Source: Pseudomonadota bacterium
GTDB taxonomy: Bacteria; Pseudomonadota; Gammaproteobacteria; Acidiferrobacterales; Acidiferrobacteraceae
Length of the DNA: 64,000 nucleotides
Reading direction: 5' to 3'
Assembly (NCBI GenBank): GCA_021794275.1
Contig: JAJYRD010000073.1
Location: 17,180 to 81,179 of the forward strand
The notes beneath the pieces were generated by a model. The model was not told the DNA's origin. It did no database searches and was given only the letters and a program-made list of their open reading frames with translations. Each line of letters starts with the position of its first letter. Position 1 is the first letter of the stretch. The position numbers and the translations under genes are program-made. Shown here piece after piece: positions 35,770-43,970 of the stretch.

Positions 35770-36399
35770 TCAGTGTGGCGAGTCGAGGACCTTCTCCATT
35801 CCCGGAGGCACGGTCTCGGCGAAGGAGCCGCGCGTGCTGATGCCGGCAAGCCAGCGCGCAAGCCGCGGGTGCTTGCTGCGCCAGTCGTGCGGATAGCGGA
35901 AATCGACGTATTCGAGGGCTGACGCGAGCCCCAGATCGCCGATCGTAAAACCCTCGCCCACGAGATAGGCCGGGCCCTTCTCGGTCTTGTCGGCCCACGC
36001 GAGCGCGCGCGCAATCCTGTCTTCCTGGCGCGCGATGAATGACTGCGACTTCTCGGCCTGGGGGCGCCGATCCTCCAGGAGACGGGCGACGGTGGCATCG
36101 ACAATGCCGGTACCCAGGGTGTTCCAGAGCTGCGCCCGCAGGCGCTCCGCGTCTGCCTGCGGGATCAGGCGCTCGGGCGTCAGGGTATCGATATACTCGA
36201 TGAGCAGGGCCGAATCGAACAGGACCCGGCCATCGTCGGTCTCCAGGACCGGGACCTTGCCGAGCGGATTCAAGGCCGCAATGTGATTGCCGGCCTCGTG
36301 TGGACTCTCCTGAACCCATTCGAAGCGGATGTTCTTCTCGCGCAAGGCGATGCGGACCTTGCGTACATAAGGCGACGTGGCATGACCGTAGAGCTTCAC
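35770..36399 (-). CDS. glutathione S-transferase family protein
   Basis: 209 residues. The thioredoxin-like N-terminal domain MKLYGHATSPYVRKVRIAL has the Ser of the SPYVRK motif, then NPLGKVPVLETDDG (cis-Pro) and LFDSALLIEYID. The helical C-terminal domain has FTIGDLGLASALEYVDFR. It resembles the YibF/YncG group of proteobacterial GSTs. The start overlaps the ubiA stop by 4 bp. Confidence 0.9.
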   Translation of the reverse strand: MKLYGHATSPYVRKVRIALREKNIRFEWVQESPHEAGNHIAALNPLGKVPVLETDDGRVLFDSALLIEYIDTLTPERLIPQADAERLRAQLWNTLGTGIVDATVARLLEDRRPQAEKSQSFIARQEDRIARALAWADKTEKGPAYLVGEGFTIGDLGLASALEYVDFRYPHDWRSKHPRLARWLAGISTRGSFAETVPPGMEKVLDSPH

Positions 36400-37298
36400 A
36401 AAGACCTCCCAAGATAGGCGGCGACCAGACCCACGAAGACGCTGCCGCCGAACCAGTTGTTATTCAGAAAGGCATGAAAGCAGTCGAGGGGCCTGCGCTC
36501 GCGCAACAGCCCCTGCTCGTAGACCGCGAACCCCAGGGCCGCCCCCAAACCGCCATCGTACACGGGACCGAGATGCGCCATCACTCCGACGACATACAAG
36601 AGACCCAGGGTGATGGCGTGATTCAGGGCCACCATGGCCCGATCCCAGCGCCCGAACAGGATGGCGCTCGATTTGACGCCGATCTTCAGGTCATCGTCGC
36701 GGTCGGCCATGGCGTAGGCGGTATCGTAGGCCACGGTCCATGCGATGTTGGCAGCGAAGAGCACCCACGCAAGACGCGGTATGTGCCCGGTCTCGGCGGC
36801 GAAGGCCATGGGGATGCCCCAGCCGAAAGCAAGCCCCAGATAGACCTGCGGAAGATGAGTGAATCGCTTCAGGAAGGGATACGTGGCGGCGAGCGCCACC
36901 GCCACGACCGAGAGCTCGATCGTGTAGGTGTTGAGCCAGAAGGCAAGCATGGCCGCCAGGAGACAGAGCCCAAAGAACAGGGTGAGCGCCGCCCTCGGGC
37001 TCACCTCGCCCGCGGCGATCGGCCGGTCCCGCGTGCGCCAGACGTGCGGGTCGAAGTCACGGTCTGCATAGTCGTTGATGACGCAACCCGCCGAACGCAT
37101 GATGAGCACGCCCGCGATAAATACGGCGACCAGGGCAGGCCTCGGATGTCCCTGGCCCGCGATCCACAGGGCCCAGAGCGTCGGCCACATCAAAAGCAGG
37201 CTGCCGATCGGCCGGTGCAGCCGCATGAGGCGCATATACGTCCCCACGCGCGCCCACCCGCTCGCTCGAACCGTCCCCTCGCCCCTTGCCGCCATCAT
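36396..37298 (-). CDS. ubiA: 4-hydroxybenzoate octaprenyltransferase
   Basis: Prenylates 4-hydroxybenzoate in ubiquinone synthesis; inner membrane, about eight helices. 300 residues from ATG 37298 (a second ATG follows directly). Both Asp-rich motifs are present: INDYADRDFDPHVWRTRDRP and AMADRDDDLKIGVKS. The open frame extends 180 bases upstream without family sequence. Confidence 0.93.
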   Translation of the reverse strand: MMAARGEGTVRASGWARVGTYMRLMRLHRPIGSLLLMWPTLWALWIAGQGHPRPALVAVFIAGVLIMRSAGCVINDYADRDFDPHVWRTRDRPIAAGEVSPRAALTLFFGLCLLAAMLAFWLNTYTIELSVVAVALAATYPFLKRFTHLPQVYLGLAFGWGIPMAFAAETGHIPRLAWVLFAANIAWTVAYDTAYAMADRDDDLKIGVKSSAILFGRWDRAMVALNHAITLGLLYVVGVMAHLGPVYDGGLGAALGFAVYEQGLLRERRPLDCFHAFLNNNWFGGSVFVGLVAAYLGRSL

Positions 37299-37554
37299 CC
37301 GCCCCAACGCCCGCGCCCGTGATCGGGTCGTAAAGCATCGCATTGTAACGCAGTCCGTGGCCACCGCCGCGACCCACGCTGCCATTTGGGGCCTCGCCCG
37401 TGAAACAGGGGGCCTTGAATCCGTCGAGGCCGGCTGCGCGGGTCCGAGGGAATGGCCTTGATGGTTGGCCGATTTGCGCACGCGCCCCAGACTTGACGAG
37501 ATGGGCCCAAAACGCGATCGTTGAGGCCACTGATCTCACATGAGAGGGTGCCTC

Positions 37555-37794
37555 ATGGCCGGTAGCCTGCATGTCCACGGTCTCGATGACGAGCTGATAG
37601 CGCGCCTAAAGCGACGGGCCGCGCGTCACGGGCGATCGGCCGAGGCCGAGCATCGCGAGATACTTCGCCAAGCCCTCGGGAGCGAAGCGGAGACGTCCTT
37701 CGAGACGCTTGCCTGTGAACTGCGAAAACTCACGAAGCACCGGCCCCATACCCCGTCCGAGATCCTGCTGCGCGAAGGTCGCGACGAGCGGTGA
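37555..37794 (+). CDS. FitA-like ribbon-helix-helix antitoxin
   Basis: 79 residues; LHVHGLDDELIARLKRRAAR and HGRSAEAEHREILRQAL are the RHH motif of FitA-type antitoxins. GAGAGG precedes the ATG at 37555. The stop overlaps the start of a PIN-domain reading frame (GTGA), the usual arrangement, but that toxin is broken. The antitoxin looks intact although its partner has gone. Confidence 0.8.
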   Translation: MAGSLHVHGLDDELIARLKRRAARHGRSAEAEHREILRQALGSEAETSFETLACELRKLTKHRPHTPSEILLREGRDER

Positions 37795-37880
37795 CGGGTT
37801 GCGTCATCGGCGCGAGCGTCGCCCTCAAGCGGGTCATCGAAGAGGACACCTCGGCCTCGCTCGTGGCCCATGACACGGAC
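37791..37880 (+). pseudogene. truncated FitB/VapC-type PIN toxin
   Basis: GTG start overlapping the FitA-like stop. The first 25-30 residues, CVIGASVALKRVIEEDTSAS, match the beginning of a PIN domain (usually V(I/V)DASVALK). The first catalytic Asp is changed to Gly, and the remaining 100 or so residues are gone, replaced by a decayed vapB copy. Confidence 0.72.
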
Positions 37881-37910
37881 CGGCAACAGGCCCTTTCTCG
37901 CGAGATTTCC

Positions 37911-38085
37911 ATGCGCATTATTAGCAAAAAAGCAAGATCGGGCGACCAGCGCCGTCAATATGGGCGCCCCAGGTCGGCCTGCTGCCTGAAACCGAGAAGA
38001 TATCCCCGCCCGAAACCCTACGGTCATCGCAAGCAAGGCCGAGAAGGTCCCGCGTCGCGGCAACCGCTCCCTTACGATCATCCGA
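37911..38085 (+). pseudogene. decayed copy of the neighbouring vapB antitoxin
   Basis: Base-level similarity to the intact vapB at 38186: ATGCGCATTATTAGCAAAAA against ATGCGGATTACAAGCAAAGG at the start, CCTGCTGCCTGAAACCGAG in the middle, and a nearly identical run (AAGGCCGAGAAGGTCCCGCG and onward) at 38030-38052. Indels destroy the frame. It has no operator dyad in front and no following toxin. Confidence 0.78.
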
Positions 38086-38134
38086 CGGCGGAAATGGCCT
38101 TCAGTAGGGCGGGGTTTGACCGGCACCCTGGTAC

Positions 38135-38156
38135 GTATTACTCTAAGAAGTAATAC
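38135..38156. promoter_or_regulatory. operator dyad of the vapBC operon
   Basis: GTATTACT-CTAAGA-AGTAATAC is a perfect inverted repeat (8-bp arms) 30 bp before vapB. TTGACC at 38116-38121 is a plausible -35 box, so the dyad covers the -10 region, as expected for autorepression by a VapB-VapC complex. Confidence 0.75.
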
Positions 38157-38185
38157 GCTGGATACACCCTTGTGAGGAGGTCGTC

Positions 38186-38413
38186 ATGCGGATTACAAGC
38201 AAAGGCCAAGTCACCATCCCCGTCGACATCCGACTCAAGGCCGGTCTGCTGCCCAACACCGAGGTGGAGTTCGTTGTGCGGGGTCAGACCGTCATTGTAA
38301 GGAAGGCCGAGAAGGTCCCGCGTCGCGGGCGACAGTTGCTTGCGGTCATGCGTGGCAAGGCAACCACACGTCTTAGCACCGACGAAATCATGGCCTTGAC
38401 GCGGGGCGCCTGA
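38186..38413 (+). CDS. vapB: AbrB-type antitoxin VapB
   Basis: 75 residues. The swapped-hairpin AbrB/MazE domain is MRITSKGQVTIPVDIRLKAG; the C-terminal tail (TRLSTDEIMALTRGA) would bind and block the toxin. GAGGAGG lies 5 bases before the ATG. It is followed 13 bp later by a PIN toxin, and preceded by an operator dyad. Confidence 0.9.
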   Translation: MRITSKGQVTIPVDIRLKAGLLPNTEVEFVVRGQTVIVRKAEKVPRRGRQLLAVMRGKATTRLSTDEIMALTRGA

Positions 38414-38426
38414 GGACGAACCGCTC

Positions 38427-38831
38427 ATGGGTGCCATCTTGGTCGATAGCAACGTCATTCTGGATGTTGTGACCGAGGATCCCCGGTGGTACGAATGGTC
38501 GGCTGCCCAATTGGGGCACCTGGCCGAGCGACACATACTCGCCATCAACCCCATCATCTACAGCGAAGTCTCTATCGGGTTTGATCGGATCGAAGACCTG
38601 GATCAGGCCGTACCGCAGGAGTTTTTCCGTCGCGACCCCCTGCCCTGGGAGGCGGGATTTCTCGCTGGGAAATGCTTTATCCGATATCGCCACTCCGGAG
38701 GCGAACGACGCTCGCCCCTCCCGGATTTTTACATTGGCGCGCACGCAGCCATCCACCAGATGGCGCTCCTGACCCGTGACGCCCATCGGTACAAGACCTA
38801 TTTCCCGAAACTCACGTTGATCGCCCCTTGA
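38427..38831 (+). CDS. vapC: PIN-domain ribonuclease toxin VapC
   Basis: 134 residues. The acidic PIN residues are all present: Asp7 (LVDSNVILD), Glu47 (IIYSEVSIG), Asp100 (PLPDFYIGAHA) and Asp118 (LLTRDAHRYKTYFP). Expected to cleave tRNA or rRNA when freed from VapB. Its stop codon is the first triplet of a structured repeat (38829-38908). Confidence 0.92.
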   Translation: MGAILVDSNVILDVVTEDPRWYEWSAAQLGHLAERHILAINPIIYSEVSIGFDRIEDLDQAVPQEFFRRDPLPWEAGFLAGKCFIRYRHSGGERRSPLPDFYIGAHAAIHQMALLTRDAHRYKTYFPKLTLIAP

Positions 38832-38908
38832 ACACTTGTCCGCGCATTCCCCTTCTTAGGCGAGTTCCATGCCAGCCTTGCGCCAAGAGGGGGTCAAGCG
38901 GACGGTTT
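38829..38908. repeat. structured repeat, copy 1
   Basis: An 80-bp imperfect palindrome beginning with the vapC stop (TGAACACT) and ending GGTTT. Outer stem GTCCGC (38838-38843) with GCGGAC (38898-38903); internal loop GCATT/TCAA; inner stem CCCCTTCTT (38849-38857) with AAGAGGGGG (38885-38893); possible apical GGCG/CGCC. A second copy at 63874-63938 keeps the internal-loop sequence and shows compensatory changes in both stems. Confidence 0.7.
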
Positions 38909-39642
38909 GGTTTTGTGCTACAGCGGACATATCGCACAGGGAGCACTTGGCAAAAACCAAGAGCGATCACTTTTAATATAGGGGCGGAAGGCTCCGAATT
39001 TACGCCCAGTGAGACCGCATAAGACGCAATCATGGCAACATGCTTTCGCAATGGTCGTTGACCTGGGAAACCCTCGCTACAAGCCCAACAAGGGTTTAGC
39101 GGTGGGAGACTTCATTCTCTCCGGTTTTGGCGACTTGACGCTCCCGCCGATTTAGGTCGCTAAAGACTCGCCGGCCCCCGCCGTGCTGGGCCTTCCCGAA
39201 ACGGCCATGTCACGAGCCTCGTCTTGGAGCGCCCCGGAGCCCTCGACACAGTCATGACGGTCCGGTTGCACAAATGCCTTTTTGGCCTTGGTCGAGCTGC
39301 ATGTGAGTCGGCCGGCCATAGGCTGGTGACATCCGAGAGGTCGAGTTTGCTCGCGATCAGGAAGACCACGGCACGGATGGGCCACCGTCACTTACCCGGC
39401 CTCCTGACGGCTCCAGGGAGAAGGTTAAGGGCCGGGGCGCCGCACCTCATGTACGACAACTGCGGACAAATTTTCAGGAACCCGCGCGTGACCCCGGTCG
39501 TGAAAGCCAACGTTACCGATGTCGGGTGTCGACGCAAGAAGAACTTGCCGAACCGGCACGCCTGAGCGCCACCCTCCATTCGCCCGAATGGTCAAAGCAT
39601 GCCAACTGTGATAGGTGACATGTAACCCCATGGAGGTTCGTT
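38909..39642. other. gap without a supported gene
   Basis: About 730 bp between vapC and the mazE remnant. Only short open frames occur, the best being a 34-codon one at 39051-39155 (MVVDLGNPRYKPNKGL...) with no ribosome site or known family. The base composition is less GC-rich than the flanks in 38930-39130. It may be eroded island DNA. Confidence 0.5.
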
Positions 39643-39867
39643 ATGGCCTCGACACCGAAGTCCAGGCCCTCGCAGATGAAGGTGCGGAAGCATCGCGAGC
39701 GCCTGCGATCACAAGGCCTGCGGCCCATCCCGATTTGGATCCCCGATGTGCGCGCGCCCTCCTTTCGATCAGAGATGCACCGGCAGTCGTTCGCCGTGGC
39801 GGCAAGCGGCTAGGCCCGCGAAGATCAGGCGTTTATCGATGCCGTGTCGGGCTGGGACGATGAATGA
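39643..39867 (+). pseudogene. mazE: MazE-type antitoxin (DUF3018) with in-frame amber codon
   Basis: GGAGG precedes ATG 39643. The 56 codons before a TAG at 39811 read as a DUF3018 antitoxin (KVRKHRERLRSQGLRPIPIW, PDVRAPSFRSEMHRQS). After the TAG the same frame continues AREDQAFIDAVSGWDDE to a TGA at 39865, which overlaps the mazF start exactly as in intact pairs. So a single nonsense change removes the acidic C-terminal tail, normally the toxin-neutralising part. Confidence 0.85.
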
Positions 39868-40331
39868 GGCGCGGCGACATCTGGACCGTTGCGGGCAGCA
39901 GAACATACGCAGGCAAACCGCGCTCCGTCGTCGTTGTGCAGGATGACAGTTTCGACGCTACCGACTCGATTACCATATGGGCCTTCACGGCCGACGAGAC
40001 CGAAGCCCCTCTGTTCCGCCTGCTGGTGGAGCCGAACCCATACAATGGCCTGCGTTCTGCGTGTCGCCTAATGGTGGACAAGATCACCGCCATGCCGAAA
40101 TCCAAGATCGGCTCACATATCGATCGCTTGGATAACGCGGATATTCTGCGACTCAATCGCACGATCCTCGTCTTCCTCGGGTTGGCCGCATCTCGGGAAA
40201 CAAGGCGGCGGCCATGGGCCATTTTGGAGCGCCTAAGCGCCCCACCGCTTCGATATTTCATGAGTCCGAGCAAGCCCTTAAGGGGTCGGTCTTCCAAAAG
40301 CGCCATACCGAAAAGACGGCTCTCCCTATAG
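39864..40331 (+). CDS. mazF: MazF/PemK-type endoribonuclease toxin, C-terminally extended
   Basis: 155 residues. The MazF core is MRRGDIWTVAGSRTYAGKPR, VVVVQDDSFDAT, ITIWAFTADETEAPLFRLLV, GLRSACRLMVDKI and LNRTILVFLGLAAS, ending near residue 112. The following 43 Arg/Ser/Pro-rich residues have no family counterpart and run over the end of the convergent gene, so the original stop has probably been lost. The ATG overlaps the antitoxin stop (ATGA). Whether the toxin is active is unknown. Confidence 0.8.
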   Translation: MRRGDIWTVAGSRTYAGKPRSVVVVQDDSFDATDSITIWAFTADETEAPLFRLLVEPNPYNGLRSACRLMVDKITAMPKSKIGSHIDRLDNADILRLNRTILVFLGLAASRETRRRPWAILERLSAPPLRYFMSPSKPLRGRSSKSAIPKRRLSL

Positions 40332-40989
40332 AAAGATCGAAGTATGTCCCTGATCCATCGTTAATTGCGCTCCGGAATGGACCAATATATGTGATTCTTG
40401 CCAGACGCCCCATAAGCTTATCCACGGCGGAATCATCGACGTTGTCATTACGATTCGGCTGAACGGCCCTGCCGGCCTGTGATGCCCCAAACCCCCATCT
40501 CGCCGCTTGGATCTCCCGAGCCTCTTGGCCAACAAACAATCGAACACCCAACAGGCCGTCGGAACGTCTGCGTATATACAGGACCCGAGTTACGTCACTA
40601 GAACGTGGCGGCATCTCGGGCGATTCAGGCCGGCTCGATCCAATCTCCCCTTCGGATGGGCCCTCCCGGTAGCCATGACATAGCCCCCAGGTGGAAAATG
40701 GATTGCCGCTCCGGTCTGGCAGGCCACCCACACCGACCGCCGTCACGGCCAGGGACGACACCACGATGCCATATAGGAAGTAATGCGTCGGTCCTGCATA
40801 CAGGACAAGGACAACATCCTCACGTTGGCGACCGGCGCGAAGAAACTCAAGAAGGTCCTGCTGCTCAATCCACGCGGCATACTGCTGAGACTGGCGGTCG
40901 GGTTTCGTGGCGATTTGTAATAGCGCGTTCGCGATTGAACCCGGAGCAGAAAGTCCGGTGGCGGTCGTCGAGGGTCTTCTGGCGCCCAT
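40258..40989 (-). CDS. uncharacterised protein
   Basis: 243 residues; not recognised. AAGGAGG lies 4 bases before the ATG, a strong ribosome site, which argues for a real gene. There is one hydrophobic stretch (THYFLYGIVVSSLAVTAVGV, about residues 68-87) and no signal peptide. The first part is helical and charged (QSQQYAAWIEQQDLLEFLRA), the remainder mixed. It overlaps the 3' extension of mazF convergently by 74 bp and lies in the toxin-antitoxin island. Confidence 0.5.
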   Translation of the reverse strand: MGARRPSTTATGLSAPGSIANALLQIATKPDRQSQQYAAWIEQQDLLEFLRAGRQREDVVLVLYAGPTHYFLYGIVVSSLAVTAVGVGGLPDRSGNPFSTWGLCHGYREGPSEGEIGSSRPESPEMPPRSSDVTRVLYIRRRSDGLLGVRLFVGQEAREIQAARWGFGASQAGRAVQPNRNDNVDDSAVDKLMGRLARITYIGPFRSAINDGSGTYFDLSIGRAVFSVWRFWKTDPLRACSDS

Positions 40990-41543
40990 GCGCCCTCCTT
41001 GTGCCCGCCAAGGTTCATATATGCAAAAACGACGTTACGACAATCATAATGAGCCCAGTCTTAGGCACCCAGATTTCGCATGCCAATAGAAAGTAACTCC
41101 GTTTCTACAAAAATGTACTTTGCCGCCGGGGCCTGGTTGGTATAAGTGGGGCAAACGGATATCTGTTGCCCTATTTGGCGCGGCTCGCCCGGTCAGCCTC
41201 TGGGGCCGGTCGCGGTCCCCAGGCGCAAGCCGCAAAATCTGCAAAGCCAGGCTTGCATCCTGACAGTGGAAAGCTGGCGCCCTCGCGCCCCCCGTATGCG
41301 GATCCAACCAGAACGGATTGGCGCCCTCTCGGCAGCGCATCGTCACCATACTTGGCCAGCACGGACCCTGGGTATCGTGCCAGGCTCTGTGTCTGGCGCT
41401 CCACTCCGGCATCGTTGGAAGGTTTAGAGATTGCTCATACCAGAACCGCAGCGCACGCCCATTCTGCTGAGAAGCCGTGTAAAGCGCCCTGGCGCGAAAT
41501 AATGACGTGCTGCGGCGGGCGATAGGGCGAAACATGTAATCGA
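40990..41543. other. gap without a supported gene
   Basis: About 550 bp before recG. Open frames on both strands (for example 163 codons on minus, 41044-41535) have no ribosome site and no recognisable protein. An AAAGTA/TACTTT inverted repeat lies near 41090-41125, and a 12-bp palindrome, GTAATCGATTAC, spans the recG stop codon. Confidence 0.4.
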
Positions 41544-43607
41544 TTACGCCGACCCGAGTTCATGGCGTTCGCGCAGCCAGCGCCTACGCAGGCCCAGCAA
41601 GGGGGCGGAGTCGCCCCGAACCAAGGTGGCCGCGGCCCGGGCGACCGCCGGCAGCATGGCCTCGTCGCGCATGAAATCCGCCACGCGAAAGCCCGGGAGG
41701 CCGGTCTGGCGGACCCCGAAGACCTCGCCCGCGCCGCGCAACTCGAGATCGCGCCGGGCGATGAGAAAGCCATCATCCGTTTCGCGCAGGCAGGCGATGC
41801 GCTCGCGCGCCATATCACCCAGGGGCGGCTTATAGAGCAGCACGCAGTGCCCGGGTAGGCCACCGCGGCCTATACGGCCGCGCAGCTGGTGGAGCTGGGC
41901 GAGCCCTAGGCGCTCGGCGTTCTCGATGACGAGCAGGCTCGCGGCCGGGACATCCACACCCACCTCGATCACGGTGGTCGCCACCAGGACCTGTACCGGG
42001 CCGCGCGCGAAGTCCTCCATGGCCCGATCCTTGTCGGCGGCCTTCATGCGCCCATGGATGAGACCGATGCGAACGCCGGCGAGGGCCTCCGCCAGTTCCG
42101 CATGAAGTGCCGCGGCGGCCTTCAGGTCCTGCTCGCCCTCCTCGATGAGGGGGCAGACCCAGTAGGCCTTGGCGCCCCCAAGGCAGGCGGCGCGCATGCG
42201 CGCCACCACCTCCTCGCGACGATTCTCCGCAAGCGCCACGGTCGTGACCGGGGCACGCCCCGGCGGTCGCTCGTCCAGGATCGAAAGATCGAGGTCGGCA
42301 TAGGCGCTCTGCGCGAGCGTGCGCGGGATGGGGGTGGCACTCATAGCGAGCAGGTGCGCGCGATGCGCGCCGGCCCTACCCTTCGCGGTCAGGGCCTGAC
42401 GCTCCTGCACACCGAAGCGATGCTGCTCGTCAATGACGACGAGACCCAGGCGCAGGAAACCCACCGCCTCCTGAAACATCGCCTGGGTCCCGACCACGAG
42501 CCGGGTCTCGCGATCAAGCGCCTTCGCGCGCTGGGCCTCGGCGCCGGCCCCCAGGCGCATGAGGCCAAGCGGTTCGATACCGAGGGGTCGCAACCAGTGG
42601 CCGAGGGTCTCCATATGTTGGCGCGCAAGGAGTTCGGTCGGGGCCATGACCGCGACCTGGTAGCCTGCTTCGATGACAAGGAGGGCGGCCGCGGCGGCCA
42701 CCAGGGTCTTGCCGGAGCCCACGTCACCTTGGAGCACGCGGCGCATCGGCCGGCCGCCCTCGAGGTCTCGGCGGATCTCCCCGATGACGGTCGTTTGCGC
42801 CTTCGTGGGCGTGAACGGCAGGGTCTCGAGGAACTGCGTGAGCAGGCGCCCCGGCACCCGGCACTTGCGGCCCAAGGACCGTCCCTGCGCATGCCGGAGC
42901 GTCAGGAGGTGCGCATGATGGGTGACGAGCTCCTCGAAGGCCAGTACCGCGCGCGCAGGCGCGAGATCAGCACCCGGGGGCGGCCCATGCAAGAGCCGCA
43001 GGGCCGCGGCAAGCGTAAGCCCGGACGGTCGCAGCGCCTCGGGCAGATACTCCGCGAGGCCCGGTAGCGCAAGCGCGAGTGCCGCGCGGACCGTGCGCCG
43101 CAGGGCGTTCATACCGAGGCCCTCCGTGGTGGGGTAAACCGGCGTGAGCGTCGTCTCCCGCAAGGACGCCTCGCCCGCGCAGCGGTATTCCGGGTGGACC
43201 ATCTCCGGGCCCTGGGGGCCAAGCCGCAGCTCGCCATACACGCTCATGCGCGCGCCTACGAAAAACTTGCGTCGCAGCGCGGCATTGAAGTGGAAAAAGC
43301 GCAGGCGCAGAAGGCCGCTATCGTCCGCGAGCTCGACCAGCAAAGACGGGCGCGCACGCCCGACGGTGGCCTGGGCCAGGATTTCGCCCTCGACGAGGGC
43401 GCTTTGCCCGACCCGCAGCCCACGGATCGGCACGATGCACGTCCGATCCTCATAGCGCGAGGGCAGGTGGAACAGGAGATCGCCCACGGTCTGGATCTCG
43501 AGGCGCGCCAGCCGCTCGGCAAGCGCGGGTCCTATACCCGGGAGCGCGGTGACCGGACGCTCCCAGGGCGCTTGGGTGAGATCGCTAGCCGAGGTCGAGG
43601 ATGGCAT
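41544..43607 (-). CDS. recG: ATP-dependent DNA helicase RecG
   Basis: Branch-migrating helicase for fork reversal and Holliday junctions. 687 residues (E. coli 693). The wedge/OB domain comes first ([33 protein letters not shown]), followed by Walker [14 protein letters not shown], the [11 protein letters not shown] helicase motif, [10 protein letters not shown] and the C-terminal [10 protein letters not shown]. The ATG at 43607 lies inside the end of ridA (23-bp overlap), so the two are coupled. Confidence 0.95.
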   Translation of the reverse strand: MPSSTSASDLTQAPWERPVTALPGIGPALAERLARLEIQTVGDLLFHLPSRYEDRTCIVPIRGLRVGQSALVEGEILAQATVGRARPSLLVELADDSGLLRLRFFHFNAALRRKFFVGARMSVYGELRLGPQGPEMVHPEYRCAGEASLRETTLTPVYPTTEGLGMNALRRTVRAALALALPGLAEYLPEALRPSGLTLAAALRLLHGPPPGADLAPARAVLAFEELVTHHAHLLTLRHAQGRSLGRKCRVPGRLLTQFLETLPFTPTKAQTTVIGEIRRDLEGGRPMRRVLQGDVGSGKTLVAAAAALLVIEAGYQVAVMAPTELLARQHMETLGHWLRPLGIEPLGLMRLGAGAEAQRAKALDRETRLVVGTQAMFQEAVGFLRLGLVVIDEQHRFGVQERQALTAKGRAGAHRAHLLAMSATPIPRTLAQSAYADLDLSILDERPPGRAPVTTVALAENRREEVVARMRAACLGGAKAYWVCPLIEEGEQDLKAAAALHAELAEALAGVRIGLIHGRMKAADKDRAMEDFARGPVQVLVATTVIEVGVDVPAASLLVIENAERLGLAQLHQLRGRIGRGGLPGHCVLLYKPPLGDMARERIACLRETDDGFLIARRDLELRGAGEVFGVRQTGLPGFRVADFMRDEAMLPAVARAAATLVRGDSAPLLGLRRRWLRERHELGSA

Positions 43608-43968
43608 CCATCTCCACTTTTGCGCCGCGTGGCAAGGCGGCGACACCGATCGCCGAGCGCGCCGGGTATGGGGGCTTGAAGCGCTCCGCCATGACCTCGT
43701 TCACGAGCGGGAAATGCGCAAGATCAGTAAGGAACACCGAGAGCTTGACGATGTGACGGAACTCGGCCCCGGCCGCCGCGACGACCGCCGCGAGGTTCTC
43801 GAACACCTGTACGATCTGGGCACGCGGATCCTCCGACACCAAGACCATGGTCGCCGGATCGAGCGGTATCTGGCCCGACAGGAACACGAGCGATCCCGAC
43901 TTCAGGGCTTGTGAATAGGTGCCGATGGCGCGCGGCGCCGCGTCGGTCTCGATGACGCGAAAAGACAT
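43585..43968 (-). CDS. ridA: RidA family 2-iminobutanoate/2-iminopropanoate deaminase
   Basis: Hydrolyses reactive enamine/imine intermediates. 127 residues. [20 protein letters not shown], the catalytic Arg region [23 protein letters not shown] and the C-terminal Glu are as in RidA. It follows spoT by 2 bp, the common spoT-ridA-recG order of proteobacteria. Confidence 0.95.
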   Translation of the reverse strand: MSFRVIETDAAPRAIGTYSQALKSGSLVFLSGQIPLDPATMVLVSEDPRAQIVQVFENLAAVVAAAGAEFRHIVKLSVFLTDLAHFPLVNEVMAERFKPPYPARSAIGVAALPRGAKVEMDAILDLG

Positions 43969-43970
43969 GA

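Noticed and set aside
38829..38908. Integron attC site after a vapBC cassette
   Set aside because: Both copies have AAC/GTT at the ends of the palindrome, but neither has the required GTTRRRY core, and no integrase gene is seen.
41044..41535. A 163-codon gene upstream of recG on the minus strand
   Set aside because: No ribosome site, no recognisable domain, and a comparable open frame lies on the other strand.
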